A program made the translations under genes and the position numbers. 64,000 nucleotides of DNA, from assembly GCF_003116035.1 (NCBI RefSeq), contig NZ_LGQW01000015.1, positions 6,057,475 through 6,121,474 of the forward strand, given 5' to 3'. The stretch is from Azospirillum sp. TSH64 (GTDB taxonomy: Bacteria > Pseudomonadota > Alphaproteobacteria > Azospirillales > Azospirillaceae). Within the stretch, counting starts at the first letter, position 1. Each line of letters begins with the position of its first letter. This document shows positions 44,329 to 53,069 of the stretch, one piece after another. The notes under the pieces are model-generated. The model searched no databases. It saw nothing but the letters and a program-made list of their open reading frames with translations, and had not been told where the DNA came from.

Positions 44329-45066
44329 ATGTCGAATGTCCTTGTTACCTGCTGCAACTCCGCCTACTACGAATCCTGCCTTCTTCTGATCAGCACTGTT
44401 CATTCGACGAGCGATTCCACCATCGACAGAATCCTCGTCTACAATCTCGGTCTTTCAGGAGAACAGGTCGATTTGCTGAACAGGTGCCACAAGGTGCAGG
44501 TCGTGGAATTCCCGGCCTGGTTGTCCGACATATACCCCGAGTTCCTCACTCCCAAGCAGTATGCCTGGAAGACCTTCGTCATCAAGGATGCGGCATCCTA
44601 CGGAGACAACATCTTCTATCTCGATTCCGGCGCGATGCTGGTGCGGGACATCAAGGACATCTACGAGAAGATCGAGCAGAACCATATCTTCGTCGTCGGC
44701 GATTCCCACAAGAACAGGACCTGGACGCACGATCTCTGCTTCAGGATCATGGGAGCGTCCGAAGAGGAAAAGAACGCCAACCAGATATGCGCGGGAATCC
44801 AGGGCTACAAGCCCAATGGGCGGTTCCAGCGCTATGTGGACGAGGGGTTCCTCTACGCCTGCATCAAGAGCGCGATTTTCGGCGACCATAAAAATCATCG
44901 CCATGACCAGAGCATCTATTCCGTCCTAGTCAAGCGCTATGGCATCGAACATGAGGACATCGACATCTACGGCGAGTGGAAAGGCATCCTGAGGCCCAAT
45001 CAGGCCATCTATGTCCACAGGCGTTATTTCCCGGTCTCCAAGATCCATCTCAAGATGAAGGGGTGA
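44329..45066 (+). CDS. GT8-like/DUF protein, copy b
   Basis: The protein has 245 residues from ATG 44329; GTG 44320 is an alternative. It aligns with copy a over its full length; differences cluster near STVHSTSDSTIDRILVYNLG, SHKNRTWTHDLCFRIMGASE and YGEWKGILRPNQAIYV. The core WKTFVIKDAASYGDNIFYLD is identical, so both copies appear to be under selection. It lies immediately upstream of the protease leader. The two may have different acceptor specificity, but nothing in the sequence shows this. Confidence 0.75.
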   Translation: MSNVLVTCCNSAYYESCLLLISTVHSTSDSTIDRILVYNLGLSGEQVDLLNRCHKVQVVEFPAWLSDIYPEFLTPKQYAWKTFVIKDAASYGDNIFYLDSGAMLVRDIKDIYEKIEQNHIFVVGDSHKNRTWTHDLCFRIMGASEEEKNANQICAGIQGYKPNGRFQRYVDEGFLYACIKSAIFGDHKNHRHDQSIYSVLVKRYGIEHEDIDIYGEWKGILRPNQAIYVHRRYFPVSKIHLKMKG

Positions 45067-45214
45067 TGGGGTTGACCGGCCGGGATCCGGCCGATCGCCC
45101 CCCAAGGCACGTCGGTGAGAAAAAAGGTCCGGGTTTGCCTCCCCTTTCGATTGGGGAATGAAAGGTTGTAGAGTGGCGGAGCCGCAGATCCGCGGCCCGG
45201 ATCCGCTCCCGTCC

Positions 45215-48200
45215 ATGACGATCACCATTTCCGACCTGTCCGACGCCCCGGCCGGCACCGTGCCTGCCTGTTCCTGCCTGCTGTGCAATGCCGCCGGCTG
45301 GAGTGCCGCGCCGATTGCCGCAACCCCGGACCCGCAAGGTTCGGTTCCGCAGGGCGCCGCCTCCGCCACCGTCTCGGCCCTGCTGGCGACGGGGACGCCA
45401 CGCTGGGGCAGCGGTGCTGCCGGCAGCGGGGCAACCGTCACCTACAGCTTCATGGAGCAGCTGCCGTCCTACGCCACCGTCTCGGACGGGACCGGTTTCG
45501 CGCCGCTGTCCGCCACGCAGCGCGACGCGGTGCGCCAGGCATTGGCCGCCTGGAGCGCGGTCGCCAACATCTTCTTCGTCGAGACCTCCGACAGCGCCAA
45601 CAGCGGGCAGGGCGGGTCGATCCGCCTCGGCACCAACCGGCAAAGCTCCAGCGCCGCCTACGCCTATTATCCGAGCGGCTCGCTCTATGACGGCGGCGGC
45701 GACATCTACCTGTCCAACAGCAGTGCCGCCAACACCAGCCCGACGCTTGGAACCTACGGCTACCTGACCATCCTGCACGAGATCGGGCATGCCATCGGGC
45801 TGAAGCATCCCGGCAACTACAACGCCACCGGCGGCGGGGGCGAACCGCCCTACCTGTCCTCGGCCGAGGACAATTACCGCTACACGATCATGTCCTACAA
45901 CAGGCACCCCAGCCTGGGTCTGAACGGGCTGGCGACGGGGCCGGCGCTGTACGACATCGCGGCGGCGCAGTACCTGTACGGTGCCAACACCAACACCCGC
46001 ATCGGCGACGACCGCTATGCCTTCGCCAGCAACACGGTCGCGGTCAGCCAGTCCATCTGGGATGCCGGCGGCACCGACACCATCGATGCCGGCGGGCAGG
46101 CATCGGCTGTCAGCATCGACCTGACGCCCGGAGCCTTCAGCTCCATCGGCCCCAACGGGTCGGGCGGGCTGGCGGTGGGCAATGTGTCGATCGCCGCCGG
46201 CGTCACCATCGAGAACGCCATCGGCGGCAGCGGCAACGACATCCTGATCGGCAACGGCGCCAACAACCTGCTGATCGGCGGGGCGGGTGACGACACGCTG
46301 ACCGGCGGGGCCGGCGACGACACGCTGCAGGGTGGCGGCGGAACCGACACCGCGGTCTACAACGGCAGCCGGTCCTCCTACACCGTCACCGTCACCTCCG
46401 ACGGCGCCACCATTTCCGGCGGCGGCGAGGGCACCGACACGCTGACCGACGTCGAATTCGCCCTGTTCGCCGACACCCGCATCAGCCTGCTGCCTCCGGC
46501 GGTCGCCGCCAGGGCCGGCCGGGTTTCCATCGGTTCCTCCATCGCCATTGCCAGCCTGATCACGGCGACCGATCCGGCCGGCGGCCTCGTCACCCAGTAT
46601 GAGCTGGTCGACAACACCAGCGGCGCCGGCTCCATCATGGTCGGCGGGACGGCCCAAGCTGCCGGCGCGGCGGTGCCGCTGACCGCGGCGGCCTTCGCCG
46701 GCGTCACCTTCGCCGCCTCCACCCTGCCCGGCATCGACGAGCTGTCGGTGCGCGCCTACAACGGCGTGGCGTGGAGCCGTTGGATCGGCTTCACCATCGC
46801 CTCGCGACCGGCCAACCGGCCGCCGGCCGTCCAGGGCGACAAGACCCTGACCGCCCTGGAGGCCGGGCCGGCCATCGCTCTCGGCATCGACCGGCCAAGC
46901 GACCCGGACGAAGGCGACAGCATGACGGTGACGCTGGTCCGCCTGCCGTCCGCCGGCACGCTCCGGCTCGCCAACGGCACCGCCGTCACGGCCGGGGTGA
47001 CGCTGGGGGTGGCCGATCTGGCCGGCCTGACCTATCAGGCATCATCCGGCACCCCGGCGTCGCCGGGGTCCTTCGCCTACACCGTCACCGACAGCCAGGG
47101 GGCGGTCAGCGGCCAGACCGTGACCTTGCGGGTGACCACGCTGGCCGAGACGATGGCCGGCTTCGACCCGCTGGCCTATCTCGCCTCCAATCCCGACCTT
47201 GCCGCCGTCTTCGGCACCGACGCCGCGGCGGCGCGTGCGCATTACCTGTCCGTCGGCCGGGCGGAGGGGCGGGCGGCCCGGTCCTTCGACCCGCTCTCCT
47301 ACCTCGCCGCCAATCCCGATCTGGTGGCGGCCTTCGGCTACGACCTTGCGGCGGCGAGCCGCCATTATCTGACCCTGGGCCGCCGGGAAGGGCGGTCGGC
47401 CGGCAGCTTCGACCCGCTGGCCTATCTCGCCGCCAACCCCGACCTCGCCGCCGTCTTCGGCACCGACACCACGGCCGCCACCCGCCATTATCTGTCCAGC
47501 GGCCAGCGGGAGGGGCGCAGCACCCGGTTCGACGGCTACGGCTATCTGGTGTCGAACCCGGATCTGGCGTCGGCCTTCGGGCTGGACCCGTCGGCGGCGG
47601 CCCGCCATTACGTGACCGCCGGCCGGGCCGAGGGGCGCGGCATCACCTTCGACAGCCTGGCCTATCTGGCCGCCAACCCCGACCTTGCCGCCGCCTTCGG
47701 CACCGACACCGCGCGGGCGGCCGGCCATTACCTGTCCAGCGGCCGGCGGGAGGGGCGCAGCACCAGCTTCGACGCGCTCTCCTATCTGGCGGCCAACCGC
47801 GACCTCGCCGCCGTCATCGGCAACGATCCCGTGCGGGCGGAGGAGCATTACATCCGCTATGGCCGGCTGGAGAACCGCAGCACCAGCTTCAACACCCACG
47901 ACTATCTGCTGGCCAACCCGGATCTGCTGAGCGTCTTCCTGGGCAGCGAGCAGCAGGTGAAGCTCTATGTCGTCCTCTACGGCAACACGCCGCGGCGCGA
48001 CGCCGCCGGCTTCGATGCGCTGAGCTATCTGGCCGCCAACCCGGATCTGGCGGCAACCTTCGGCACCGACACCGCCGCCGCCACCGCCCATTACCAGTCG
48101 ACCGGACAGGCGGCCGGGCGGCCGACCCAATTCAACGCGCTTGCCTATCTGATGGCCAACCCCGACCTCCAGCGCGCTTTCGGCAGCGACCAGCAGCAGG

Positions 48201-48322
48201 CTCTGGTCCACTTCATCCAGTATGGCCGCAACGAGCCGCGCCCCAACCCGATCGGCTATGTCCGCCCGTCCACGGCGGGGTTTGCCGTGGACGGCGATGG
48301 GATGCTGGCGGCAGGAGGCTGA
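45215..48322 (+). CDS. Serralysin-like M10 metalloprotease with RTX and nine C-terminal repeats
   Basis: The protein has 1035 residues from ATG 45215. There is no Sec signal; the start MTITISDLSDAPAGTVPACS, CLLCNAAGW is unusual. The catalytic domain has LTILHEIGHAIGLKHPGNY (residues ~185-203, HExxHxxGxxH zinc site) and TIMSYNR (Met-turn, ~226). RTX calcium repeats follow (SGNDILIGNGANNLLIGGAG, DDTLTGGAGDDTLQGGGG, ~335-385). Then come a cadherin-like region (~550-645) and nine ~40-residue repeats of FDPLAYLAANPDLAAVFGTD ... HYLSSGRREGRST (~648-1010). Serralysins are exported by type I secretion and activated by calcium outside. The repeat block is not part of classical serralysins. Confidence 0.9.
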   Translation: MTITISDLSDAPAGTVPACSCLLCNAAGWSAAPIAATPDPQGSVPQGAASATVSALLATGTPRWGSGAAGSGATVTYSFMEQLPSYATVSDGTGFAPLSATQRDAVRQALAAWSAVANIFFVETSDSANSGQGGSIRLGTNRQSSSAAYAYYPSGSLYDGGGDIYLSNSSAANTSPTLGTYGYLTILHEIGHAIGLKHPGNYNATGGGGEPPYLSSAEDNYRYTIMSYNRHPSLGLNGLATGPALYDIAAAQYLYGANTNTRIGDDRYAFASNTVAVSQSIWDAGGTDTIDAGGQASAVSIDLTPGAFSSIGPNGSGGLAVGNVSIAAGVTIENAIGGSGNDILIGNGANNLLIGGAGDDTLTGGAGDDTLQGGGGTDTAVYNGSRSSYTVTVTSDGATISGGGEGTDTLTDVEFALFADTRISLLPPAVAARAGRVSIGSSIAIASLITATDPAGGLVTQYELVDNTSGAGSIMVGGTAQAAGAAVPLTAAAFAGVTFAASTLPGIDELSVRAYNGVAWSRWIGFTIASRPANRPPAVQGDKTLTALEAGPAIALGIDRPSDPDEGDSMTVTLVRLPSAGTLRLANGTAVTAGVTLGVADLAGLTYQASSGTPASPGSFAYTVTDSQGAVSGQTVTLRVTTLAETMAGFDPLAYLASNPDLAAVFGTDAAAARAHYLSVGRAEGRAARSFDPLSYLAANPDLVAAFGYDLAAASRHYLTLGRREGRSAGSFDPLAYLAANPDLAAVFGTDTTAATRHYLSSGQREGRSTRFDGYGYLVSNPDLASAFGLDPSAAARHYVTAGRAEGRGITFDSLAYLAANPDLAAAFGTDTARAAGHYLSSGRREGRSTSFDALSYLAANRDLAAVIGNDPVRAEEHYIRYGRLENRSTSFNTHDYLLANPDLLSVFLGSEQQVKLYVVLYGNTPRRDAAGFDALSYLAANPDLAATFGTDTAAATAHYQSTGQAAGRPTQFNALAYLMANPDLQRAFGSDQQQALVHFIQYGRNEPRPNPIGYVRPSTAGFAVDGDGMLAAGG
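47159..48243 (+). repeat. Nine in-frame repeats of about 120 bp in the protease gene
   Basis: Each unit encodes F-[DN]-x3-Y-L-x2-N-x-D-L-x3-[FI]-G ... H-Y-x4-G-R-x-E-x-R. Units 1-5 and 8 are closest to consensus; unit 7 has lost the HY core (KLYVVLYGNTPRR). The pattern is a helical repeat seen in secreted calcium-binding proteins of related bacteria, probably binding other surface material. Confidence 0.88.
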
Positions 48323-48337
48323 TAGGGGGAGCAGGCT

Positions 48338-49201
48338 TCAGCGTTTGGCGATGCTGACGGCGGCAGGCTCGTTCGCCACGCTGTCCCAGACCCCGGCAAC
48401 CGTTTCGATGCGGGAGAACAGGACGTTGCAGGTGTAGGTCTGCCTGACCTCGCTTCCGGGCGGCACGAGGCGGGGCAGGGCTCCGCCATGGTCGAGCAGG
48501 AACATGTGATAGCCGTGCTCCACCATGAACCGGCGCAGCTCGTGCTGGTTCGTGCGGTTCCTTGCCAGACCGGGAAGGTTGAGTTCGGCGGCGATGAAGT
48601 CGATCCTCTTCCCGTGAAGAAGCCCTTCGGCGCCCTTCAGGACATTCAACTCATGTCCCTCGGTGTCGATCTTCAGCAGGCGGATGCGCTCAAGGCCGTG
48701 CCGCTCCGCCAGACTGTCGAGCGTCTCGGCGCGGGCGACGAACTGCGTGATGGACTCGTTGCTTTCCAGCGCTTCTCCCGGCGTCTTCTCGGGCACGACG
48801 CCGCCATTGCTGTCGTTGGTCCCGTTCGATCCGAAGACGATCTCTCCGTTGCGATCGCTGATCGCAACGTTTTCGATGAAAAGATGCGAGACATCGTTCA
48901 GCGCGGCGCTGTCGCGGATCAGGGCCGCCAGTCCGGGATTGGCCTCGGCGGTGACCACGCGTCCCTGTGCGCCCACCGCGGTCGCGGCAAGCATGGTGAA
49001 ATAGCCGGCATTGCCGCCGACATCGACGGCGGTATCGCCGGAGCGAAGAACCTTCAGGAACAGCAGCGACGTTTCGTGTTCGTACATCTGGCCGCCAAGG
49101 AAATGGGCGATGACGTCACGCTGGGCCATATCCTGCGGATCGAGCTGCAAAAAGAACGTCGTTCCATTCGAAGCAACGATGTTGAATTTTTGAAGAGCCA
49201 T
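48338..49201 (-). CDS. FkbM-family methyltransferase
   Basis: The protein has 287 residues from ATG 49201. SGDTAVDVGGNAGYFTMLAA (SAM motif I), RVVTAEANPGLAALIRDSAA, VAISDRNGEIVFGSNG and LLKIDTEGHELNVLKGAEGL (IDTEG signature) define the family. It lacks the N-terminal accessory domain of the 3023 copy. It converges on the protease gene with only 15 bases between stops, and it lies just downstream of the export operon in the same orientation. The target is probably a sugar hydroxyl of the surface glycan. Confidence 0.88.
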   Translation of the reverse strand: MALQKFNIVASNGTTFFLQLDPQDMAQRDVIAHFLGGQMYEHETSLLFLKVLRSGDTAVDVGGNAGYFTMLAATAVGAQGRVVTAEANPGLAALIRDSAALNDVSHLFIENVAISDRNGEIVFGSNGTNDSNGGVVPEKTPGEALESNESITQFVARAETLDSLAERHGLERIRLLKIDTEGHELNVLKGAEGLLHGKRIDFIAAELNLPGLARNRTNQHELRRFMVEHGYHMFLLDHGGALPRLVPPGSEVRQTYTCNVLFSRIETVAGVWDSVANEPAAVSIAKR

Positions 49202-49301
49202 GGTCCGCCGATCCGTCGCTGAAAGCCGGAAGCACTTTATGAGCATGGGCTTTCCAGATCAACGCTTCCACCAGCGGCGGGATTTCAGGCGGGCCCAAGC
49301 T

Positions 49302-51563
49302 TCAGAACCCCGTCTCGCGGATCAGCACCGATGCGGCCATGCGCCAGAAGCGTTCGGCGATGCTGCGGGCCTCGCCCGCCACGCGGACGATGCCGCGGGT
49401 GACGCGCTCCGGCCCGTCCTGTGCGCCGGCTGTGGCACCCTGCCCGACCTTCACCGGTTCGACGTCCAGGGTGATGCGGTAGACCGCCTCCACCGGGGCG
49501 AGCGCGCTGCGGGTGGAGCCGCCATGGGGCTGCTGGCCCGGCTGGGAGCCCGCCTGCCCCTCCACCGCCACCGGCCCGCCATTGACCGAGGCCAGCGCCG
49601 GCACGTCCAGAACCGACACGGCGACCGGGTCGACCGCGCGCACCGTCGCCGCGCGCCGGGGGGCCAGTGGATCGTCGGGGTGGAACTGCGCTCCGGCCCC
49701 CGGGCTCAGCCGGTCGAAATCGCTTTCGCCGACATAGCCGACCAGCTCGCCGCTGCCCGGCGCCACCACCATCGCCAGCGGCAGTTTCGGACCGATCCAG
49801 CGGCCGGGGATCAGCGCATCCTCCATGTCGCGCACGGTGCCTGACAGGGGAGCGCGCACCACCAGCCGGTCGCGGCTGTCGAGAATGCCCTGCCGCTCGG
49901 CCAGGGCGGCGGCCAGATCCTCCTCCATCGCCCGCACGCGGTCGAGCTGCTCGCGGCTGGCGGTCAGGCGGGCGATCTGCTCCTGCATCCAGTCGATGCG
50001 CAGTTCGGCCTGCCGCAGCTTGCCCTCCAGGTCGGGGGCGGTCAGGCGGAACAGCGGTTCGCCCTCCACCACGCTCTGGCCGCGGGCGACCAGCGTCTCC
50101 TCCAGCCGGGCGGGGAAGGGGGCGTAGACGGTGGCGAACCCCGACGCCCGCCAGACCACCGGCACCGACACGGTGGCGGTCACCGGCAGCAGGGTCAGCC
50201 CGACCGCCGCCGCCAGCCCGGCCAGCGTCAGCCCGGTGCGCAGGTTCATATGGAAACGGTCGCGCAGAGACCACCAGGCCTTGGCCTCGGTTAGGAAGGG
50301 ACGCGCGACGAACCAGCCGATCTCGATGACGAACAACAGGATCCCCAGAACCTTGATGGCGACGTGGTAGACCAGCAGCGCGATGCCGAGGAACAGCACC
50401 AGCCGGTAGACCCAGGTGGCGTAGGAATAGGCCAGCAGGATGCGCCGCCGCCCCGCAGGCATCTCCTCCGGCGGAGCCATGCCGAGGCCGAACAGCCACT
50501 CCCGCAGCTTCCAGCGCGCCATGGCGAAGGCGCGATCCTGCAGGTTGGGCACGTCCAGCGCGTCGGACAGCAGGTAATAGCCGTCGAAGCGCATGAAGGG
50601 GCTGAGGTTGATCGCCAGCGTGGTGACCCAGCTGACCGTCGCCAGGAAATAGGCGGCGCTGCGCAGTGGTCCGTCGGGCAGGAAGCTCCAGGCCAGCGTG
50701 GCGAAGACGGCGATCGTCAGCTCGGTGGCCATGCCGGCGGCCCCCACCGCCAGCCGCTGCCGGCGCGACACCAGCCTCCAGGCGTCGGTGGTGTCGGTGT
50801 AGAGCACCGGCCACATCACCAGGAAGGCCACCCCCATGGTCGGCACCCGGCAGCCGAAGCGCTTGGCGGTGTAGGCATGGCCAAGCTCGTGGCAGATCTT
50901 GGTGCCCAGCAGGGTGACGCCATAGAGCGCCAGCCCTTCGGGCGAGAAGAAATGCTGGAAGGTGTGCAGGAAGGCATCCCACTGCCGCGCCACCAGCAGC
51001 CCGGCCAGGAGCGCGGTCAGCAGCACCGCGACCATCCAGGCCCGGCTGTAGAGCGGCGCCACCAGCCCCACCGTCGCCGACAGGAAGCGGTCCGGCCGCA
51101 CCAGCGGGATGCGGAAGAACAGGTAGTTGTGGACCAGCCACCAGAACCAGCCGGTGTGCCGCGCCGCCGCCTGCCGCGCCAGAAAGGCGGTGTCGGTCGT
51201 GACGGTCAGGTTGTTGGCCGCCAGGAACTGGTAGAAGCCGATGACGTCCTCGACCGTCGGCTCGAACAGGCTCTGCTCCGCCACCGCCGTGGCGATGGCG
51301 CGCGGGTTGGCATGGTGCCAGTGGGCGATCAGCGCGAAGCCTTCCGGCCCGATGCGGAAATAGCGGTTGCGCACCGGGTCGTGGATGGTCCAGCCCGGCG
51401 CCCCGTCCTGTCCCGCCGGCGCCGGCAGCAGGGCCAGGTCGTCGCGCAACCCCGGCAGCCGCAGGGACGCCAGCGGGTCGGCCGGGGCGAAGCTGGCTGC
51501 ATGGCCTCCGGTGGAGGGGCCTTCGGTGGAGGAGCCGGCGGAAGGAGTGAGGGCGATGGACAC
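49302..51563 (-). CDS. M50 membrane metalloprotease-like protein with PqqD-like N-terminus and HlyD-like C-terminus
   Basis: The protein has 753 residues from GTG 51563, with GAGG about 7 nt upstream. Residues ~55-120 (WTIHDPVRNRYFRIGPEGFA, LIAHWHHANPRAIATAVAEQ, DVIGFYQFLAANNL) fit the PqqD-like winged helix that recognises peptides. An M50-type membrane core follows: CHELGHAYTAKRFG (225-229 HELGH), MWPVLYTDTTDAW, and NLSPFMRFDGYYLLSD with the third metal ligand at ~326. About six membrane helices are visible. From ~445 a barrel-sandwich adaptor region follows (GFATVYAPFPARLEETLVAR, LVVRAPLSGTVRDMEDALI) with a coiled coil between. It is the last gene of the export operon and plausibly forms the inner-membrane unit in place of an ABC transporter. 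Confidence 0.82.
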   Translation of the reverse strand: MSIALTPSAGSSTEGPSTGGHAASFAPADPLASLRLPGLRDDLALLPAPAGQDGAPGWTIHDPVRNRYFRIGPEGFALIAHWHHANPRAIATAVAEQSLFEPTVEDVIGFYQFLAANNLTVTTDTAFLARQAAARHTGWFWWLVHNYLFFRIPLVRPDRFLSATVGLVAPLYSRAWMVAVLLTALLAGLLVARQWDAFLHTFQHFFSPEGLALYGVTLLGTKICHELGHAYTAKRFGCRVPTMGVAFLVMWPVLYTDTTDAWRLVSRRQRLAVGAAGMATELTIAVFATLAWSFLPDGPLRSAAYFLATVSWVTTLAINLSPFMRFDGYYLLSDALDVPNLQDRAFAMARWKLREWLFGLGMAPPEEMPAGRRRILLAYSYATWVYRLVLFLGIALLVYHVAIKVLGILLFVIEIGWFVARPFLTEAKAWWSLRDRFHMNLRTGLTLAGLAAAVGLTLLPVTATVSVPVVWRASGFATVYAPFPARLEETLVARGQSVVEGEPLFRLTAPDLEGKLRQAELRIDWMQEQIARLTASREQLDRVRAMEEDLAAALAERQGILDSRDRLVVRAPLSGTVRDMEDALIPGRWIGPKLPLAMVVAPGSGELVGYVGESDFDRLSPGAGAQFHPDDPLAPRRAATVRAVDPVAVSVLDVPALASVNGGPVAVEGQAGSQPGQQPHGGSTRSALAPVEAVYRITLDVEPVKVGQGATAGAQDGPERVTRGIVRVAGEARSIAERFWRMAASVLIRETGF

Positions 51564-51608
51564 GGGAGTCCTCGGGTTTGCCGTCGGGTTTGCCTTGGGA
51601 GGGCTGCC

Positions 51609-53069
51609 TCAGATGCCCAGCGACTGGCGCAGCAGGGCCAGCGGGCGGCGGAACAGGTAAAGCGCCAGCGGCACGCGGTCGCCCAGGATCTTGGCGGTGC
51701 CGCGCAGGCCGATGCGGGGCGGGGCCTCTCCCGCGTCCAGCGCCGCCTTGACCCGGTAGGACAGCACGCCGGCGGCCGACAGGCCGGCTTCGTAGCTGGC
51801 ATGGGTCAGCCGCGCCCGCAGCGGGTGGAGCGGATCGACGTTCAGGAACAGCTCCACCGGGGAACCCGGCTCCAGCACCAGGGCGTCGCCGACCGGCACC
51901 ATGATGTCGATCTCCGGCGCCTGCGGGTCGGCCAGGGTCAGCACGCGCTCGCCCACCGACACCGGCTTGCCCAGCCAGTCGTTGATGTCGGTGAAGACGG
52001 CGATGCCGGCGCGCTCGGCCTTCACCGTCACCCGCTCCAGCAGGTCGCGGGCGAGCGCCATCTCGGCCCGGCGCAACTCCACCTGGGCGCGGAGCTGGGC
52101 GATGCGCGCCTTGGTCTGCGGGTCGGCGAAGGCGGCCTGCGAGGCGGTCAGCAGTTCGGCCTCCGCCTGGGTCAGCCCCTTGCGCGCCACCTCGAAGCGG
52201 CTGCGCAGGACGGTGGACTCGAAACTGAACAGGGGCTGGCCGGCCGCCACCGGCTGGTTCGGCTGCACATGGAACCGCTCGATCACACCGTCCAGCGGGG
52301 CGGCGACGATCACCGGATTGCTGGTCTGGATCTCGGCCGGGGCCAGGGTCGACATCGGCACCGGGATGGCGAGCGCGCCGGCGACGGCCAGCAGCGCCAG
52401 CAGCGGCAGCAGGGTCCGGCGCAGCCCGTGCCGCTTCGTCCGCTTGCCCGACAGCGCCCACCAGGCATGGCCGTAGCCTTCGGCCAGATGGCTCAGCAGC
52501 AGGATTTCGCCGTCGGTCCAGGGCTCGTCACGGCCGAGCCACAGGCCGGCCAGCGGCGGTGCTGCCTTTTCCGCCGCGGCGGCGGGCGCCGCTCCCCCGG
52601 GGGCTTCCCGGGGCGCCTCCTGCGGGGATTGCGGCTTGCGCAGCGGGCACCACAGCACCTGCGCCGGCCCCCATTCCCCCCAGACGCTGCGCACGGAGGC
52701 GGGCAGGGTGGCGGGATCGACGACGTGGACGCTGTTGGCGTCGTGCCCGGTGGCGACGGCGCGCACCGCCTCCTCCAGCCATTGGGCGAAGGGGGCGTTC
52801 GGCTCCAGCACCGCGATGTTGGACACCGCCCCCAGCGTCGCCCGTCCGCGCTCGCCCACCGTCAGGAAGGCCGCCTGGCGATAGGCGATCAGCCGGCGGG
52901 TCTGGTTGACGATGTGATAGCGCAGCTCCGGCGCCGTCGCCTGCCGCCAGGCCTGCCGCTGCAACTCCAGCAGCATCAGCAGGCCGTTGACGGGCTGCGC
53001 GCCTCCCTGCGGCGTCCCTTGCGGCGGAGCCGCCTGCTGGGGCGGGGTCTGGGCCATGGCTGTGCTCAT
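51609..53069 (-). CDS. HlyD-family membrane adaptor with N-terminal GAF-like domain
   Basis: The protein has 486 residues. ATG 53069 is fixed by ATGA overlap with the preceding gene. Residues ~30-200 look like a cytosolic GAF domain (LRYHIVNQTRRLIAYRQAAF, AVLEPNAPFAQWLEEAVRAV, PLAGLWLGRDEPWTDGEILL). One membrane helix is at ~218-236 (LLPLLALLAVAGALAIPV). The periplasmic part is an HlyD barrel-sandwich with a hairpin (IVAAPLDGVIERFHVQPNQP, GIAVFTDINDWLGKPVSVGE). It likely bridges the inner-membrane unit and TolC. A cytosolic GAF domain on an adaptor could sense a ligand or contact the cargo; this is inferred. Confidence 0.82.
   Translation of the reverse strand: MSTAMAQTPPQQAAPPQGTPQGGAQPVNGLLMLLELQRQAWRQATAPELRYHIVNQTRRLIAYRQAAFLTVGERGRATLGAVSNIAVLEPNAPFAQWLEEAVRAVATGHDANSVHVVDPATLPASVRSVWGEWGPAQVLWCPLRKPQSPQEAPREAPGGAAPAAAAEKAAPPLAGLWLGRDEPWTDGEILLLSHLAEGYGHAWWALSGKRTKRHGLRRTLLPLLALLAVAGALAIPVPMSTLAPAEIQTSNPVIVAAPLDGVIERFHVQPNQPVAAGQPLFSFESTVLRSRFEVARKGLTQAEAELLTASQAAFADPQTKARIAQLRAQVELRRAEMALARDLLERVTVKAERAGIAVFTDINDWLGKPVSVGERVLTLADPQAPEIDIMVPVGDALVLEPGSPVELFLNVDPLHPLRARLTHASYEAGLSAAGVLSYRVKAALDAGEAPPRIGLRGTAKILGDRVPLALYLFRRPLALLRQSLGI

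Larger units (their letters stand above)
42953..45301 (+). repeat. Tandem segmental duplication, unit about 1.18 kb
   Basis: Copy 1 runs from within the 3' end of the 40019 gene (about 42953), through the first GT8-like gene, to the 5' end of a protease gene (about 44116). Copy 2 runs from about 44131 through the second GT8-like gene into the intact protease (about 45301). Matching landmarks are offset by 1170-1185 bases. The copies have diverged noticeably, so the event is not very recent. Confidence 0.88.
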
